From contig CANFDA010000006.1 in NCBI GenBank assembly GCA_947445215.1, positions 1-36,111 of the forward strand: DNA of 36,111 nucleotides, given 5' to 3'. Below the pieces are notes generated by a model. The model worked only from the letters and a program-made list of their open reading frames with translations, was not told the origin of the DNA and made no database searches. The DNA comes from Alphaproteobacteria bacterium (GTDB lineage Bacteria; Pseudomonadota; Alphaproteobacteria; Micropepsales; Micropepsaceae). The translations under genes and the position numbers were made by a program. Shown here in pieces: positions 25,010 through 32,759 of this stretch (within the stretch, counting starts at the first letter, position 1; every line of letters starts with the position of its first letter).

Positions 25010-25701
25010 CGGTCAGGCACCAGCATGTATCCGACGCCGCGCACTGTTTGGAGATAGAGCGGCAGCTTGGGATCGTCCTCGATCTTGCGGCGCAGGCGCG
25101 TCACCTGCACGTCGATGGAGCGTTCCAGCGCCACGTTCAGCCGCTTGCAGAGATCGGCGCGGGAGAAGGGCCGCCCGGCATGAGCGGTGAAGAGCTGCAG
25201 CATTGCTGCCTCTGCGCCCGTGAGTTTCACCGGCTTGCCGTCCCGCAACAGCCGCCCGCCTTCGGGATCGAACAGGGCTGCGCCCATTTTCACCGGTTCG
25301 GCGACCGGGCGCGGTGCAGCAGCGGCGGTGCGGCGCAGCAGTGCGTTGATCCGCAGCACCAGCTCACGGGGCTCGAACGGCTTGGCCAGATAATCGTCGG
25401 CGCCGCGCTCCAGCCCCTCGATGCGGTCGGAGGTCTCGCCGCGCGCCGTCAGCATCAGGATGGGAACAGAGGAACTACGGCGCAGATCGCGCGCGAAATC
25501 CAGCCCGGATTCGCCGGGCATCATCACGTCCAGCACTAGCAGGTCGAATCCCATATTGGCCATCAGTGCACGCGCTTCGGCCGCGCCGGCGGCGGCGCTG
25601 ACCCGGTAGCCATTGGTGGCGAGATAGCGTTGCAGCAGGGCGCGCAGTCGATCGTCGTCGTCAACGACCAGAAGATGCGGATCGGCCAGGGGGGCGTTCA
25701 T
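25006..25701 (-). CDS. OmpR-family response regulator
   Basis: A 231-residue two-component regulator. The receiver domain (1-120) has the acidic pocket VVDDDD at 12-17, phosphoacceptor Asp58 in LLVLDVMMPGESG, a conserved Thr in MLTARGE and Lys in DYLAKPFEP. The C-terminal OmpR/PhoB winged helix includes LTGAEAAMLQLF and the recognition segment SIDVQVTRLRRKIEDDPK, ending GVGYMLVPD. ATG 25701 (MNAPLAD) is preferred; ATG 25710 is equally possible. It is divergent from ilvE across 155 bases and overlaps its partner kinase. Confidence 0.93.
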   Translation of the reverse strand: MNAPLADPHLLVVDDDDRLRALLQRYLATNGYRVSAAAGAAEARALMANMGFDLLVLDVMMPGESGLDFARDLRRSSSVPILMLTARGETSDRIEGLERGADDYLAKPFEPRELVLRINALLRRTAAAAPRPVAEPVKMGAALFDPEGGRLLRDGKPVKLTGAEAAMLQLFTAHAGRPFSRADLCKRLNVALERSIDVQVTRLRRKIEDDPKLPLYLQTVRGVGYMLVPDR

Positions 25702-25856
25702 GGCTGCCATGCCCGGAACCGATGCCAAAACCCATTGGCCGGCCTTGCCGTTTTCGTCTCCGCCATGCTGCAATACGTAAAGCCCGGACCGGGGCGGGGG
25801 CAAGCCCCACCGCTCCGCGGGCCCAAAGAACAGTCGAGGGAATAAGGAAGCGTGGT

Positions 25857-26768
25857 ATGGCCGGTGTGATCCCCTTTGACCAGCGCGATGGCGTCATCTG
25901 GAAGGATGGCAAACTGGTGCCCTGGAAGGACGCCACGACCCATGTGCTGACCCATGGCCTGCATTATGGCTCCTGCGTCTTCGAGGGGCAGCGCATGTAT
26001 AACGGCACCATCTACAAGCTGAAGGAACATACCGAGCGGCTGCTTGCCTCGGCCGAGACGCTGGGCATGAAGATTCCCTTCACCCGGGTGGAGATCAACC
26101 AGGCCTGCATCGATGTCTGCAAGGCCAACAACATCGTCGATGGCTATCTGCGCCCCGTCGCCTTTCGCGGCAGCGAGATGATGGCCGTGTCGGCCCAGAC
26201 CACCACCATCCATGTCGCCATCGCCACCTGGGCCTGGCCGTCTTATTTCAGCTCGACGGAGAAGCTCAAAGGCATTCGCCTCGACATCGCCCGCTACAAG
26301 CGGCCCTCGCCGGAAACCGAGCCGGTGCATGCCAAGGCGGCCGGCCTCTACATGATCTGCACGCTCTGCAAGCACGAGGCCGAGGCCAAGGGCTATGCCG
26401 ACGCCATGTTCTACGATTATCGTGGCTATGTCAGCGAGGCGACCGGCGCCAATGTCTTCTTCATAAAAGATGGCGAGATTCACACGCCTATACCGGATTG
26501 CTTTCTCAATGGCCTCACACGCCAGTCGGTGATCCGCATCGCCAAGGAACGCCAGATCAAGGTGATCGAGCGCCACATACTGCCGGAAGAAATGAGCAGA
26601 TTCAGCGAATGCTTCCTCACCGGCTCGGCGGCGGAAGTGACGCCGGTGCGAGAAATCGGGCCTTATACCTTCACACCCGGCACGCTCACAGAGCAGCTGA
26701 TGACCGCCTATGCTGACGAAGTGCGCGGCGTTGTGGCCCCTAAAGTCAAATTGGATAGCGTTATATAG
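25857..26768 (+). CDS. ilvE: Branched-chain-amino-acid aminotransferase
   Basis: A 303-residue fold-type IV PLP enzyme for the last step of Leu, Ile and Val synthesis. Motifs: THVLTHGLHYGSCVFEGQR near the N-terminus, YLRPVAFRGSE, the PLP-lysine region EPVHAKAAGLYMICTL, YVSEATGANVFFIKDGEIHTP, and FLTGSAAEVTPVREIG. ATG 25857 is supported by AAGGAAG and by the family's usual MAGVIPFD-like start; the frame is open upstream but non-coding. The leader has a GGGGC/GCCCC stem at about 25795-25807, with no evidence of an attenuator peptide. It is monocistronic and followed by an AT-richer patch. Confidence 0.94.
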   Translation: MAGVIPFDQRDGVIWKDGKLVPWKDATTHVLTHGLHYGSCVFEGQRMYNGTIYKLKEHTERLLASAETLGMKIPFTRVEINQACIDVCKANNIVDGYLRPVAFRGSEMMAVSAQTTTIHVAIATWAWPSYFSSTEKLKGIRLDIARYKRPSPETEPVHAKAAGLYMICTLCKHEAEAKGYADAMFYDYRGYVSEATGANVFFIKDGEIHTPIPDCFLNGLTRQSVIRIAKERQIKVIERHILPEEMSRFSECFLTGSAAEVTPVREIGPYTFTPGTLTEQLMTAYADEVRGVVAPKVKLDSVI

Positions 26769-26791
26769 CCCGCAGATCCATGAAGTGGTGA

Positions 26792-27154
26792 GTACCGATT
26801 TGGCAAAAATCTCTTACGTTGCCTTCTGATGAACTGACATTCGATCTAGATAGTAAAAGTGTGCAGATCGAAATTCGGCTTGCGCTCAAGTCACAGAATG
26901 TTTTCAGCACAAAGGCGACGCTTAACAAATTGCTCGCGAGTCTCAAAGCTAATGGCGATAAAATTTATGGACGTCGCTATGAACAGGTGGATGAGGATGG
27001 CTAGTATGTTTGGTGGCGATGTTGCAGAGCTTCTACTGAGTTGAGGGCTGCCCTCTGGGCGTTCGGAAACATCATAGATAGTACGGATGAAGACTGGGCT
27101 CATGTCCGCATCCTTTCTGCGCTAAACATATTGCAGACACCCAGCGATCAGTAA
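26792..27154 (+). pseudogene. Broken ORF of unknown origin, interrupted by an amber codon, in an AT-richer patch
   Basis: The frame from 26792 runs 120 codons to TAA 27152-27154, interrupted only by TAG at 27002-27004. Upstream it gives a protein-like stretch including SDELTFDLDSKSVQIEIRL and LLASLKANGDKIYGRRYEQ. Downstream it gives ELRAALWAFGNIIDSTDEDW and VRILSALNIL. There is no good start codon; TTG 26819 is possible. Base composition is visibly lower in GC than the flanking genes, suggesting transferred DNA. I do not recognise the family. A CAG-to-TAG change would explain the stop. Alternatively the region is non-coding and the long frame is chance, so confidence is limited. Confidence 0.45.
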
Positions 27155-27259
27155 GGTCAGGAAAGCTCAGAGTTTCTATGTCTTCCAGCGAGCAGTGGCG
27201 TCGTCGTCACTGGATCGTGCTTCGACCCAGGCTAATCCGCCTTCCCGCGTCTTTTCTTT

Positions 27260-27622
27260 CTAGAAGGGTGCGCGCGTCTTCAAATAGTCCATCAGGAATT
27301 CGCAGGCTGCGAAGGCGTCTGCGCGATGGCCCGATGCCGCGGCCACCAGCAGGATGGGATCGCCCAGCTTCAGGGCGCCAACCCGATGGATCACAATGAC
27401 GCCTGTCAGTGCCCAGCGCACCGCGGCTTCCGCCGCAATACGCGCAATCTCGGGTTCGGTCATGCCGGGATAATGTTCCAGCGTCAGGCTTGTCAGGCCA
27501 TCCTCGGCCCGGACATGGCCTGTGAAGCTGGCCGCCGCGCCGGTGACGCCGTTGGCCGCCAGGGCTGCGATTTCCGCGTTTAGGTCTAACGGTGTCTTCT
27601 GGATGACGATCCGGCTGCGCAT
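27260..27622 (-). CDS. moaE: Molybdopterin synthase catalytic subunit, truncated at an amber codon
   Basis: As written this is 120 residues, while MoaE is normally about 150. MoaE transfers sulfur from the MoaD thiocarboxylate to precursor Z to make molybdopterin. The family core is clear: ASFTGHVR, LTLEHYPGMTEPEIARIA, IVIHRVGALKLGDPILLVA and CEFLMDYLKTRAPF. The stop TAG at 27262-27260 stands where MoaE has Trp (APFWK). Reading on gives KEKTREGGLAWVEARSSDDD and ATARWKT to a TAG at 27178-27176, the normal C-terminus. The missing part includes the Lys equivalent to active-site Lys126 of the E. coli enzyme. The full gene would span 27176-27622. It starts 1 base after moaD. Confidence 0.88.
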   Translation of the reverse strand: MRSRIVIQKTPLDLNAEIAALAANGVTGAAASFTGHVRAEDGLTSLTLEHYPGMTEPEIARIAAEAAVRWALTGVIVIHRVGALKLGDPILLVAAASGHRADAFAACEFLMDYLKTRAPF

Positions 27623-27623
27623 C

Positions 27624-27875
27624 TCAGCCTCCCGTCACCGGCGGAAAGAAGGCCACTTCGTCGCCATCGGCCAGTGCTGCATCCAGCCCGGCATGGTGCT
27701 GGTTCACGGCGACGCGGATGCGGTCTTCCTCGGCAAAGGCGCGGGCGTATTTCTCGTCGCGGCCTTTCATGGTTGCAATCAAACCGCGCACATCACGCAC
27801 GCCTTGTGGCAAGGCCATCTCCTCTTCGCCGGTGCCGTTGATCTGCCGCACCCAGGCGAAATATACGAGCGTCAC
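27624..27875 (-). CDS. moaD: Molybdopterin synthase sulfur-carrier subunit
   Basis: An 83-residue ubiquitin-like protein whose C-terminal Gly-Gly (FFPPVTGG) is adenylylated and thiocarboxylated to donate sulfur for molybdopterin. The beta-grasp pattern begins TLVYFAWVRQ and continues with EEDRIRVAVNQ and DGDEVAFFPP. The start is GTG 27875, overlapping the pgsA stop as GTGA (27872-27875). The upstream part of the open frame is a shadow of pgsA. It pairs with moaE, which follows after a single base and is interrupted. Confidence 0.9.
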   Translation of the reverse strand: MTLVYFAWVRQINGTGEEEMALPQGVRDVRGLIATMKGRDEKYARAFAEEDRIRVAVNQHHAGLDAALADGDEVAFFPPVTGG

Positions 27876-28492
27876 GGCTTCAAGCCTCGAGGGTTGGTGT
27901 CGATATGGGCCATGCCGTTGCGGAAATAGATCACGCCGGTATAGACGGTCAGTGCGGCGGCGACCCACAGCAGGATGAAGGCGATCACTTCATAGGTGGC
28001 GCCGGGCATGCCAGGCACGATCCGGTGTGCCAGCGGCGTCAGCAGCATGGCGCCGATCGCCACCATCTGCACGGCGGTCTTGAACTTGGCGATGGCTGTC
28101 ACAGGCATGCTGACCCGTGTTCCCGCCAGGAATTCGCGCAGGCCCGAGACCAGGATCTCGCGTGACAGGATGATGATGGCAGGCACCAGCTTGAGCAGGC
28201 TGAGCATGCCATTGGATTTCACTTCGGTGAAAAACGTCCCTTCCGCCACCAGCATCATCAGCGCCACCGCCACCAGCACCTTGTCGGCGATGGGGTCCAG
28301 CATGCGGCCGAAATCCGATCCGGCATTGAGCTTGCGCGCGGCGAAGCCGTCCAGCCAGTCGCTGGCCCCGGCAATGGCGAAGATCATAAAGGCGAAAATG
28401 CGGGCTGCATCCCCCGGCATCACGAAGGCGATGGCGAAGACGGGCACCAGCAGGATACGTAGGATGGTGATGACATTTGGCAGGGCGAGCAT
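27872..28492 (-). CDS. pgsA: CDP-diacylglycerol-glycerol-3-phosphate 3-phosphatidyltransferase
   Basis: A 206-residue inner-membrane enzyme making phosphatidylglycerophosphate, the precursor of phosphatidylglycerol. The CDP-alcohol phosphotransferase signature DG-x2-AR-x8-G-x3-D-x3-D is exact: DGFAARKLNAGSDFGRMLDP followed by IAD. The N-terminus ALPNVITILRILLVP is typical, and about five membrane segments are predicted. It lies 32 bases downstream of uvrC, and the uvrC-pgsA-moaD-moaE order is widespread in alphaproteobacteria. The GTG of moaD overlaps its stop. Confidence 0.94.
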   Translation of the reverse strand: MLALPNVITILRILLVPVFAIAFVMPGDAARIFAFMIFAIAGASDWLDGFAARKLNAGSDFGRMLDPIADKVLVAVALMMLVAEGTFFTEVKSNGMLSLLKLVPAIIILSREILVSGLREFLAGTRVSMPVTAIAKFKTAVQMVAIGAMLLTPLAHRIVPGMPGATYEVIAFILLWVAAALTVYTGVIYFRNGMAHIDTNPRGLKP

Positions 28493-28524
28493 GCGCCGAC
28501 CTTAGAACGGCGCGCGTCGAGCCG

Positions 28525-30390
28525 TCACCCGCCTGGATGAAAGAAATCGAAGATTTTCTTAGCCAATGTGGCGCTGACGCCCTCCACCGAGGAGAGGTCG
28601 GTCAGATTGGCCGCCGACACCGCCTTGGCCGAGCCGAAATGCTTCAACAGCGAACGTTTCCGGGCCGCGCCGATGCCGCGGATCTCGTCCAGCGGGTTGG
28701 CGCCGATGGCCGCACTACGCTTCTTGCGATGGCCGCCAATGGCGAAACGGTGCGCTTCGTCACGCAACCGTTGCAGATAATAGAGAACGGGGCTCTTCAA
28801 ATCGAGCCGGAAGGGCTCCTTGCCCGGCAAGTAGAAATGCTCGCGGCCCGCATCGCGGTCATGGCCCTTGGAGATGGAGGCAAGGGCAACATCCTCCACG
28901 CCCAGGTCGGCAAAGACCTGGCAGGCGACGGACAACTGCCCCAGTCCGCCATCGATCAGCACCAGGTCGGGCCGCCGCCACTTCTCGTTGGGCGGCACTT
29001 CCGCTTCCTCCTTTACCAGCCGGGCGAAGCGGCGGCTCAGGACTTCGCGCATCATGGCGTAGTCGTCGCCCGGCGTCAGGTCGGCGGATTTGATGTTGAA
29101 CTTGCGATAATGCGCCTTCTCGAAGCCTTCCGGCCCGGCGACGATGAAAGCGCCAAGCGCATGCGCACCCTGGATGTGGGAATTGTCATAGACCTCGATT
29201 CGGCGCGGCGGTGTATCAAGACCGAAGGCGTCGGCCACGCCTTCCAGCAATTGCGCTTGGGCGCTGTTCTCAGCCATGCGGCGGCCCAATTGCTCGCGGG
29301 CATTGGTAAGGGCGTGCTCCATGATCTGCTGTTTCTCGCCCCGCAGCGGCACGGCGATCTCGACCTTGTGGCCGGCGCTGCTGGCAAGCGCCTCGGCCAT
29401 CAAACCTGCCTCCTTCATCTCGTGCGAAACCAGCAGCAGGCGCGGCGCGGTGCGTTCGTCATAGAACTGGCCGATGAAGGATTTCAGAACTTCCTCCGGC
29501 TTCATGTCGAAGGGCATATTCGGGAAATAAGGCTTGTTGCCCCAGTTCTGTCCGGCGCGGAAGAAGAAGACCTGGATGCAGGTCTGGCCGCCTTCGACAT
29601 GCAGGGCGAAGAGATCGGCCTCGTCGAAACTCGCGGGATTGACGCCCTGGCTCGACTGGATGTGGCTCATGGCGCGCAGCCGGTCGCGCAGCTTGGCGGC
29701 GCGTTCGAACTCCATCGCCTCGGCCGCCTGGTCCATTTCCGCCAACATGGCTTTCTGCACGGCGCTGCTCTTGCCGGAGAGGAAATTCTCCGCCCCCTGC
29801 ACCAGTGCGTTGTAGCCGCTCGCGTCGATGCGCTGGACGCAGGGCGCGCTGCATCGCTTGATCTGGAACAGCAGGCAGGGCCGGGTGCGGCTGTCGAACA
29901 CCGAATCCGAACAGGAGCGCAGCAGGAAGGCGCGTTGCAGCGTATTGAGGGTGCGCGTCACCGCGCCCGCTGAGGCGAAGGGACCGTAATAGACCCCCTT
30001 GGTGCTCTTGGCGCCGCGATGCTTGAGCAGCTGCGGATAGGGGTGATCTTCCCGCAACAGGATATTGGGGAAGCTCTTGTCGTCGCGATAGGAGACGTTG
30101 TAGCGCGGCTTGAGCCGCTTGATCAGGTTAGATTCCAGAAGCAGCGCCTCGGTTTCCGAAGCGGTGGTGACGAACAGCATTTCCGCCGTCTCGAAGATCA
30201 TGCGGGTGAGGCGATCGCTATGGACTCGGCCGGTGGCGTAAGCGGTGACGCGCTTCTTCAGGCTCTTGGCCTTGCCGACATAAAGCACGTCGCCGGTAGC
30301 ACTCAGCATGCGATAGACGCCCGGCGCGTCGGGCAGGGTCTTAAGATAGGCCTGGATGCGGGCAGCCCCGGTCAGGGGTTCGGAACTCAT
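28525..30390 (-). CDS. uvrC: Excinuclease ABC subunit C
   Basis: A 621-residue nuclease that makes both incisions in nucleotide excision repair with UvrA and UvrB. The N-terminal GIY-YIG domain (~15-95) shows DAPGVYRML and [18 protein letters not shown] motif for UvrB contact is near 210 ([14 protein letters not shown]). The RNase H-like 5' nuclease domain includes [13 protein letters not shown] and [11 protein letters not shown]. Two helix-hairpin-helix units are at the end ([31 protein letters not shown]). A Cys-rich patch [13 protein letters not shown] around residue 170-182 fits the reported iron-sulfur site. The start at 30390 is 12 bases after folB. Confidence 0.96.
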   Translation of the reverse strand: MSSEPLTGAARIQAYLKTLPDAPGVYRMLSATGDVLYVGKAKSLKKRVTAYATGRVHSDRLTRMIFETAEMLFVTTASETEALLLESNLIKRLKPRYNVSYRDDKSFPNILLREDHPYPQLLKHRGAKSTKGVYYGPFASAGAVTRTLNTLQRAFLLRSCSDSVFDSRTRPCLLFQIKRCSAPCVQRIDASGYNALVQGAENFLSGKSSAVQKAMLAEMDQAAEAMEFERAAKLRDRLRAMSHIQSSQGVNPASFDEADLFALHVEGGQTCIQVFFFRAGQNWGNKPYFPNMPFDMKPEEVLKSFIGQFYDERTAPRLLLVSHEMKEAGLMAEALASSAGHKVEIAVPLRGEKQQIMEHALTNAREQLGRRMAENSAQAQLLEGVADAFGLDTPPRRIEVYDNSHIQGAHALGAFIVAGPEGFEKAHYRKFNIKSADLTPGDDYAMMREVLSRRFARLVKEEAEVPPNEKWRRPDLVLIDGGLGQLSVACQVFADLGVEDVALASISKGHDRDAGREHFYLPGKEPFRLDLKSPVLYYLQRLRDEAHRFAIGGHRKKRSAAIGANPLDEIRGIGAARKRSLLKHFGSAKAVSAANLTDLSSVEGVSATLAKKIFDFFHPGG

Positions 30391-30402
30391 GCCGCCAATA
30401 TA

Positions 30403-30783
30403 TTATCGGGTGCGTTCAATTTCGATACCCACGCTCTCCGCAGCGGTCAAAGCTTCCAGCTTCTCCACCCTTACCCGCACGGTGCGCACCCGGACATCCT
30501 CGAAGCAGGTGGAGGCGATGCGCTCGGCCAGGGTTTCGGCCAGGCGGACATGGCCTTCGGCGATGATGGCGCGGATGCGCTTCTCGATCACGTGATAGTC
30601 GACCACATTCTCCAGCATATCCTGCGCATCGGCGATGTCGTCGGTGGCAAGGTCGAGATTGATCCGCACCTGTTGGGTGCGGCCTTCCTCGTTGCGATAG
30701 ACGCCGATATGGGCCGGCAGTTCCAGGTTGCGGATGAAGACATGGCGGGTGCCATGCGTAGCGCTTGCAATATAGTCGCTCAT
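30403..30783 (-). CDS. folB: Dihydroneopterin aldolase
   Basis: A 126-residue tunnelling-fold enzyme of folate synthesis that converts dihydroneopterin to hydroxymethyl-dihydropterin and glycolaldehyde. The FolB pattern is present: VFIRNLELPAHIGVYRNE with a conserved Glu, VRINLDLAT, DYHVIEKRIRAII, and LAETLAERIAS with the second conserved Glu, ending VRVEKLEAL. ATG 30783 overlaps the stop of the upstream SDR gene as ATGA (30780-30783). The open frame continues upstream, but that part is a shadow. The linkage to a PTR1/FolM-like reductase strengthens a pterin role for both. Confidence 0.93.
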   Translation of the reverse strand: MSDYIASATHGTRHVFIRNLELPAHIGVYRNEEGRTQQVRINLDLATDDIADAQDMLENVVDYHVIEKRIRAIIAEGHVRLAETLAERIASTCFEDVRVRTVRVRVEKLEALTAAESVGIEIERTR

Positions 30784-31529
30784 TCGTGCCCTGCCGTGTC
30801 GGGGGTCTGCCAAATCAGATGCTGGCCTCCATCCACCGCGATCATCTGGCCGGTGACCGACGGCGCGCCCAGCAGGTAGCGAATAGCGGCGCAGATATCG
30901 GCGGGATCGGCGCCATGGCCCAGCAGGGTGGCATCGCACTGGCGGTCGAAATCCTCCACCGACTGGCGGGCATTGCGCAGCACCGGGCCGGGGCCGACGG
31001 CGTTGACGCGGATGCGCGGCGCCATGCCCTGCGCCAGCGTCGTGGTCAGCCAGTGCAATCCCGCCTTGGACAAGCTGTAGGACAGGAATTGCGGATTGGG
31101 CTTCAGCACTCGCTGGTCGATGATGTTGATGATGCTGCCAGCCGCGCCATCCGGCAGTTGCGCCGCGAAAGCCTGCGACAGCACCAGCGGGCTGCGCAGA
31201 TTCACTTCGATGTGCGTGTCCCAACTGGCGCGCGTGGCGCTTTTCCAATCGTCATTCTCGAAGATGGAAGCAGAGTTGATCAGGGCCGTGAGAGGCCCGA
31301 TGGCGGCGGCGGCGCGTGCCACCAGCGTCTGGTTCTGGGCTTCCTCGGCCAGGTCGGCTTGCAGCAGCGCCACCTTCACGCCCTGCGCCCGCAAGGCATC
31401 GGCGGCGCTTGTCGCATCGGCAGCGCTAGTATTGTAGTGCAGCGCCACGTTCCAGCCTGCGGCAGCCAGGTCGAGAGCGATGGCGCGCCCCAGCCGCTTC
31501 GCCGCGCCGGTGACAAGGACGTTTCTCAT
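30780..31529 (-). CDS. SDR-family pteridine reductase (FolM/PTR1-like)
   Basis: A 249-residue short-chain reductase. The nucleotide loop reads VTGAAKRLGRAIA, the Arg-containing variant typical of pteridine reductases PTR1 and FolM rather than the usual TGxxxGIG. The following LHYNTSAADATSAADAL also resembles PTR1. Catalytic residues lie in YSLSKAGL, and the later NAVGPGPVL and VDGGQHL are conserved. It likely reduces dihydrofolate, dihydrobiopterin or dihydromonapterin with NADPH. It overlaps folB by 4 bases, supporting a pterin role; a different SDR substrate remains possible. ATG 31529 lies at the edge of a hairpin that could mask its ribosome site. Confidence 0.85.
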   Translation of the reverse strand: MRNVLVTGAAKRLGRAIALDLAAAGWNVALHYNTSAADATSAADALRAQGVKVALLQADLAEEAQNQTLVARAAAAIGPLTALINSASIFENDDWKSATRASWDTHIEVNLRSPLVLSQAFAAQLPDGAAGSIINIIDQRVLKPNPQFLSYSLSKAGLHWLTTTLAQGMAPRIRVNAVGPGPVLRNARQSVEDFDRQCDATLLGHGADPADICAAIRYLLGAPSVTGQMIAVDGGQHLIWQTPDTAGHE

Positions 31530-31558
31530 GCCCCTATCCCCCGGTTTGGGAGGGGCAT
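31528..31558 (-). promoter_or_regulatory. Hairpin overlapping the start of the pteridine reductase gene
   Basis: ATGCCCCT (31558-31551, minus strand) pairs perfectly with AGGGGCAT (31535-31528). The second arm includes the first two bases of the ATG at 31529, and the loop contains GGGGGAT, a likely ribosome site. In mRNA the fold could limit initiation. Confidence 0.45.
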
Positions 31559-31662
31559 TTCCAGGAAACGTGCGGGCAAAACGGTACCAAATTTCGCACC
31601 CTCCCCCCTTTGTCCCCGCGTGGTTTGCCGCCCGTGATCCGGGCACGAATATGATTCTTCAA

Positions 31663-31677
31663 ACGTCATGACGTCAT
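31663..31677. promoter_or_regulatory. Overlapping palindromes, possible operator
   Basis: ACGTCATGACGT (31663-31674) and ATGACGTCAT (31668-31677) are both perfect palindromes and share half-sites. They lie in the trpS/reductase gap, 134 bases or more upstream of the reductase start. The remaining gap (31559-31743) shows no gene. A regulator cannot be named. Confidence 0.4.
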
Positions 31678-31743
31678 TCTGCCATGGACGGATGGGGATA
31701 GGCAGGGGCATAGCAGGGCGGCGCGCCGTTTCTGCGGCGCCGG

Positions 31744-32751
31744 TCAGCCGACAAACCCGACCAGCTTCTTGGTTTCCGCCACGATGGGCGCGGCGATGGC
31801 GCGGGCGCGGGCCGAGCCATCGCGCAGGATGCGGTCGATCTGCGCCGGATCGGCCAGCATGCGGCGCATCTCGCTCGCGACGGGCGACAGCTTGGCGACG
31901 GTGAGATCGGCCAGCGTGTTCTTGAATTCGGAAAACTGCTTGCCCGCGAAATCCGGGATCACGTCTTCCAGCTTTCGGTCCGACAGGGCGGCATAGATGG
32001 AGAGCAGATTTTCGGCTTCCGGCCGTCCCGCCAGGCCGTCCTTGTTCTCCGGCAGCGGTTCGGGATCTGTCTTGGCGCGGCGGATCTTGCCCGCAATGGC
32101 GTCGGCATCGTCAGTGAGGTTGATGCGCGACAGGTCGCTTTCGTCCGACTTGGACATTTTCTTGGTGCCATCGCGCAACGACATCACCCGCGTGCCTGGG
32201 CCCATGATCACGGGTTCGGGTTGGGGGAAGAAATCCGGCGCGGCGAAGTCGTTGTTGAATTTCTGGGCGATGTCGCGTGCCAGTTCCAGATGCTGCTTCT
32301 GGTCTTCGCCCACCGGCACATGGGTGGCTTTGTAGACCAGGATATCGGCGGCCATCAGCACCGGATAGGTGTAGAGCCCGACGCTGGCGCGTTCCTTGTG
32401 CTTGCCCGACTTTTCCTTGAACTGGGTCATACGGTCCAGCCAGCCCAGCCGCGCTACGCAATTCAGAATCCAGGCCAGCTCGGCATGTTCCGGCACCTGG
32501 GCCTGGTTGAAAATAGGCGAGCGCGCGGGGTCGATGCCGCCGGCGATATAGGCCGCCGTCACTTCGCGAGTGGCCCGGGCCAGTTCCGCTGGCTCCTGCG
32601 CCACCGTGATGGCGTGCATGTCCACGACGCAGAACAGACAGGGCATCTGGTCCTGCATCTTCACCCAGTTCTTCAGGGCGCCGAGATAATTGCCCAGGTG
32701 CAGGGTGTTGGTGGGCTGCATGCCCGACAGGACGAGAGGCGCATGTGTCAT
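31744..32751 (-). CDS. trpS: Tryptophan-tRNA ligase
   Basis: A 335-residue class I synthetase that charges tRNA-Trp. The HIGH-type motif is HLGN (18-21) and the KMSKS loop is exact at 198-202. Other conserved parts are [20 protein letters not shown]-like residues at the start, [21 protein letters not shown], and [17 protein letters not shown]. The ATG at 32751 follows the glnD stop after 8 bases, so the two are probably co-transcribed. Length and start match the bacterial family. Confidence 0.96.
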   Translation of the reverse strand: MTHAPLVLSGMQPTNTLHLGNYLGALKNWVKMQDQMPCLFCVVDMHAITVAQEPAELARATREVTAAYIAGGIDPARSPIFNQAQVPEHAELAWILNCVARLGWLDRMTQFKEKSGKHKERASVGLYTYPVLMAADILVYKATHVPVGEDQKQHLELARDIAQKFNNDFAAPDFFPQPEPVIMGPGTRVMSLRDGTKKMSKSDESDLSRINLTDDADAIAGKIRRAKTDPEPLPENKDGLAGRPEAENLLSIYAALSDRKLEDVIPDFAGKQFSEFKNTLADLTVAKLSPVASEMRRMLADPAQIDRILRDGSARARAIAAPIVAETKKLVGFVG

Positions 32752-32759
32752 GCCTGGGT

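Noticed and set aside
25790-25810. GGGGC/GCCCC stem before ilvE as an attenuator.
   Set aside because: No leader peptide rich in branched-chain codons and no T-run were found.
26792-27262. Reassigned or suppressed UAG codon as a genome-wide system, suggested by the two in-frame ambers.
   Set aside because: Several intact genes here (mtnP, ychF, pth, prs, DUF1761) terminate at TAG at their normal family length, so UAG acts as a stop.
31594-31620. C-rich tract CCCTCCCCCCTTTGTCCCC as another copy of the palindromic repeat.
   Set aside because: It resembles one arm only; no complementary arm or flanking duplication is present.
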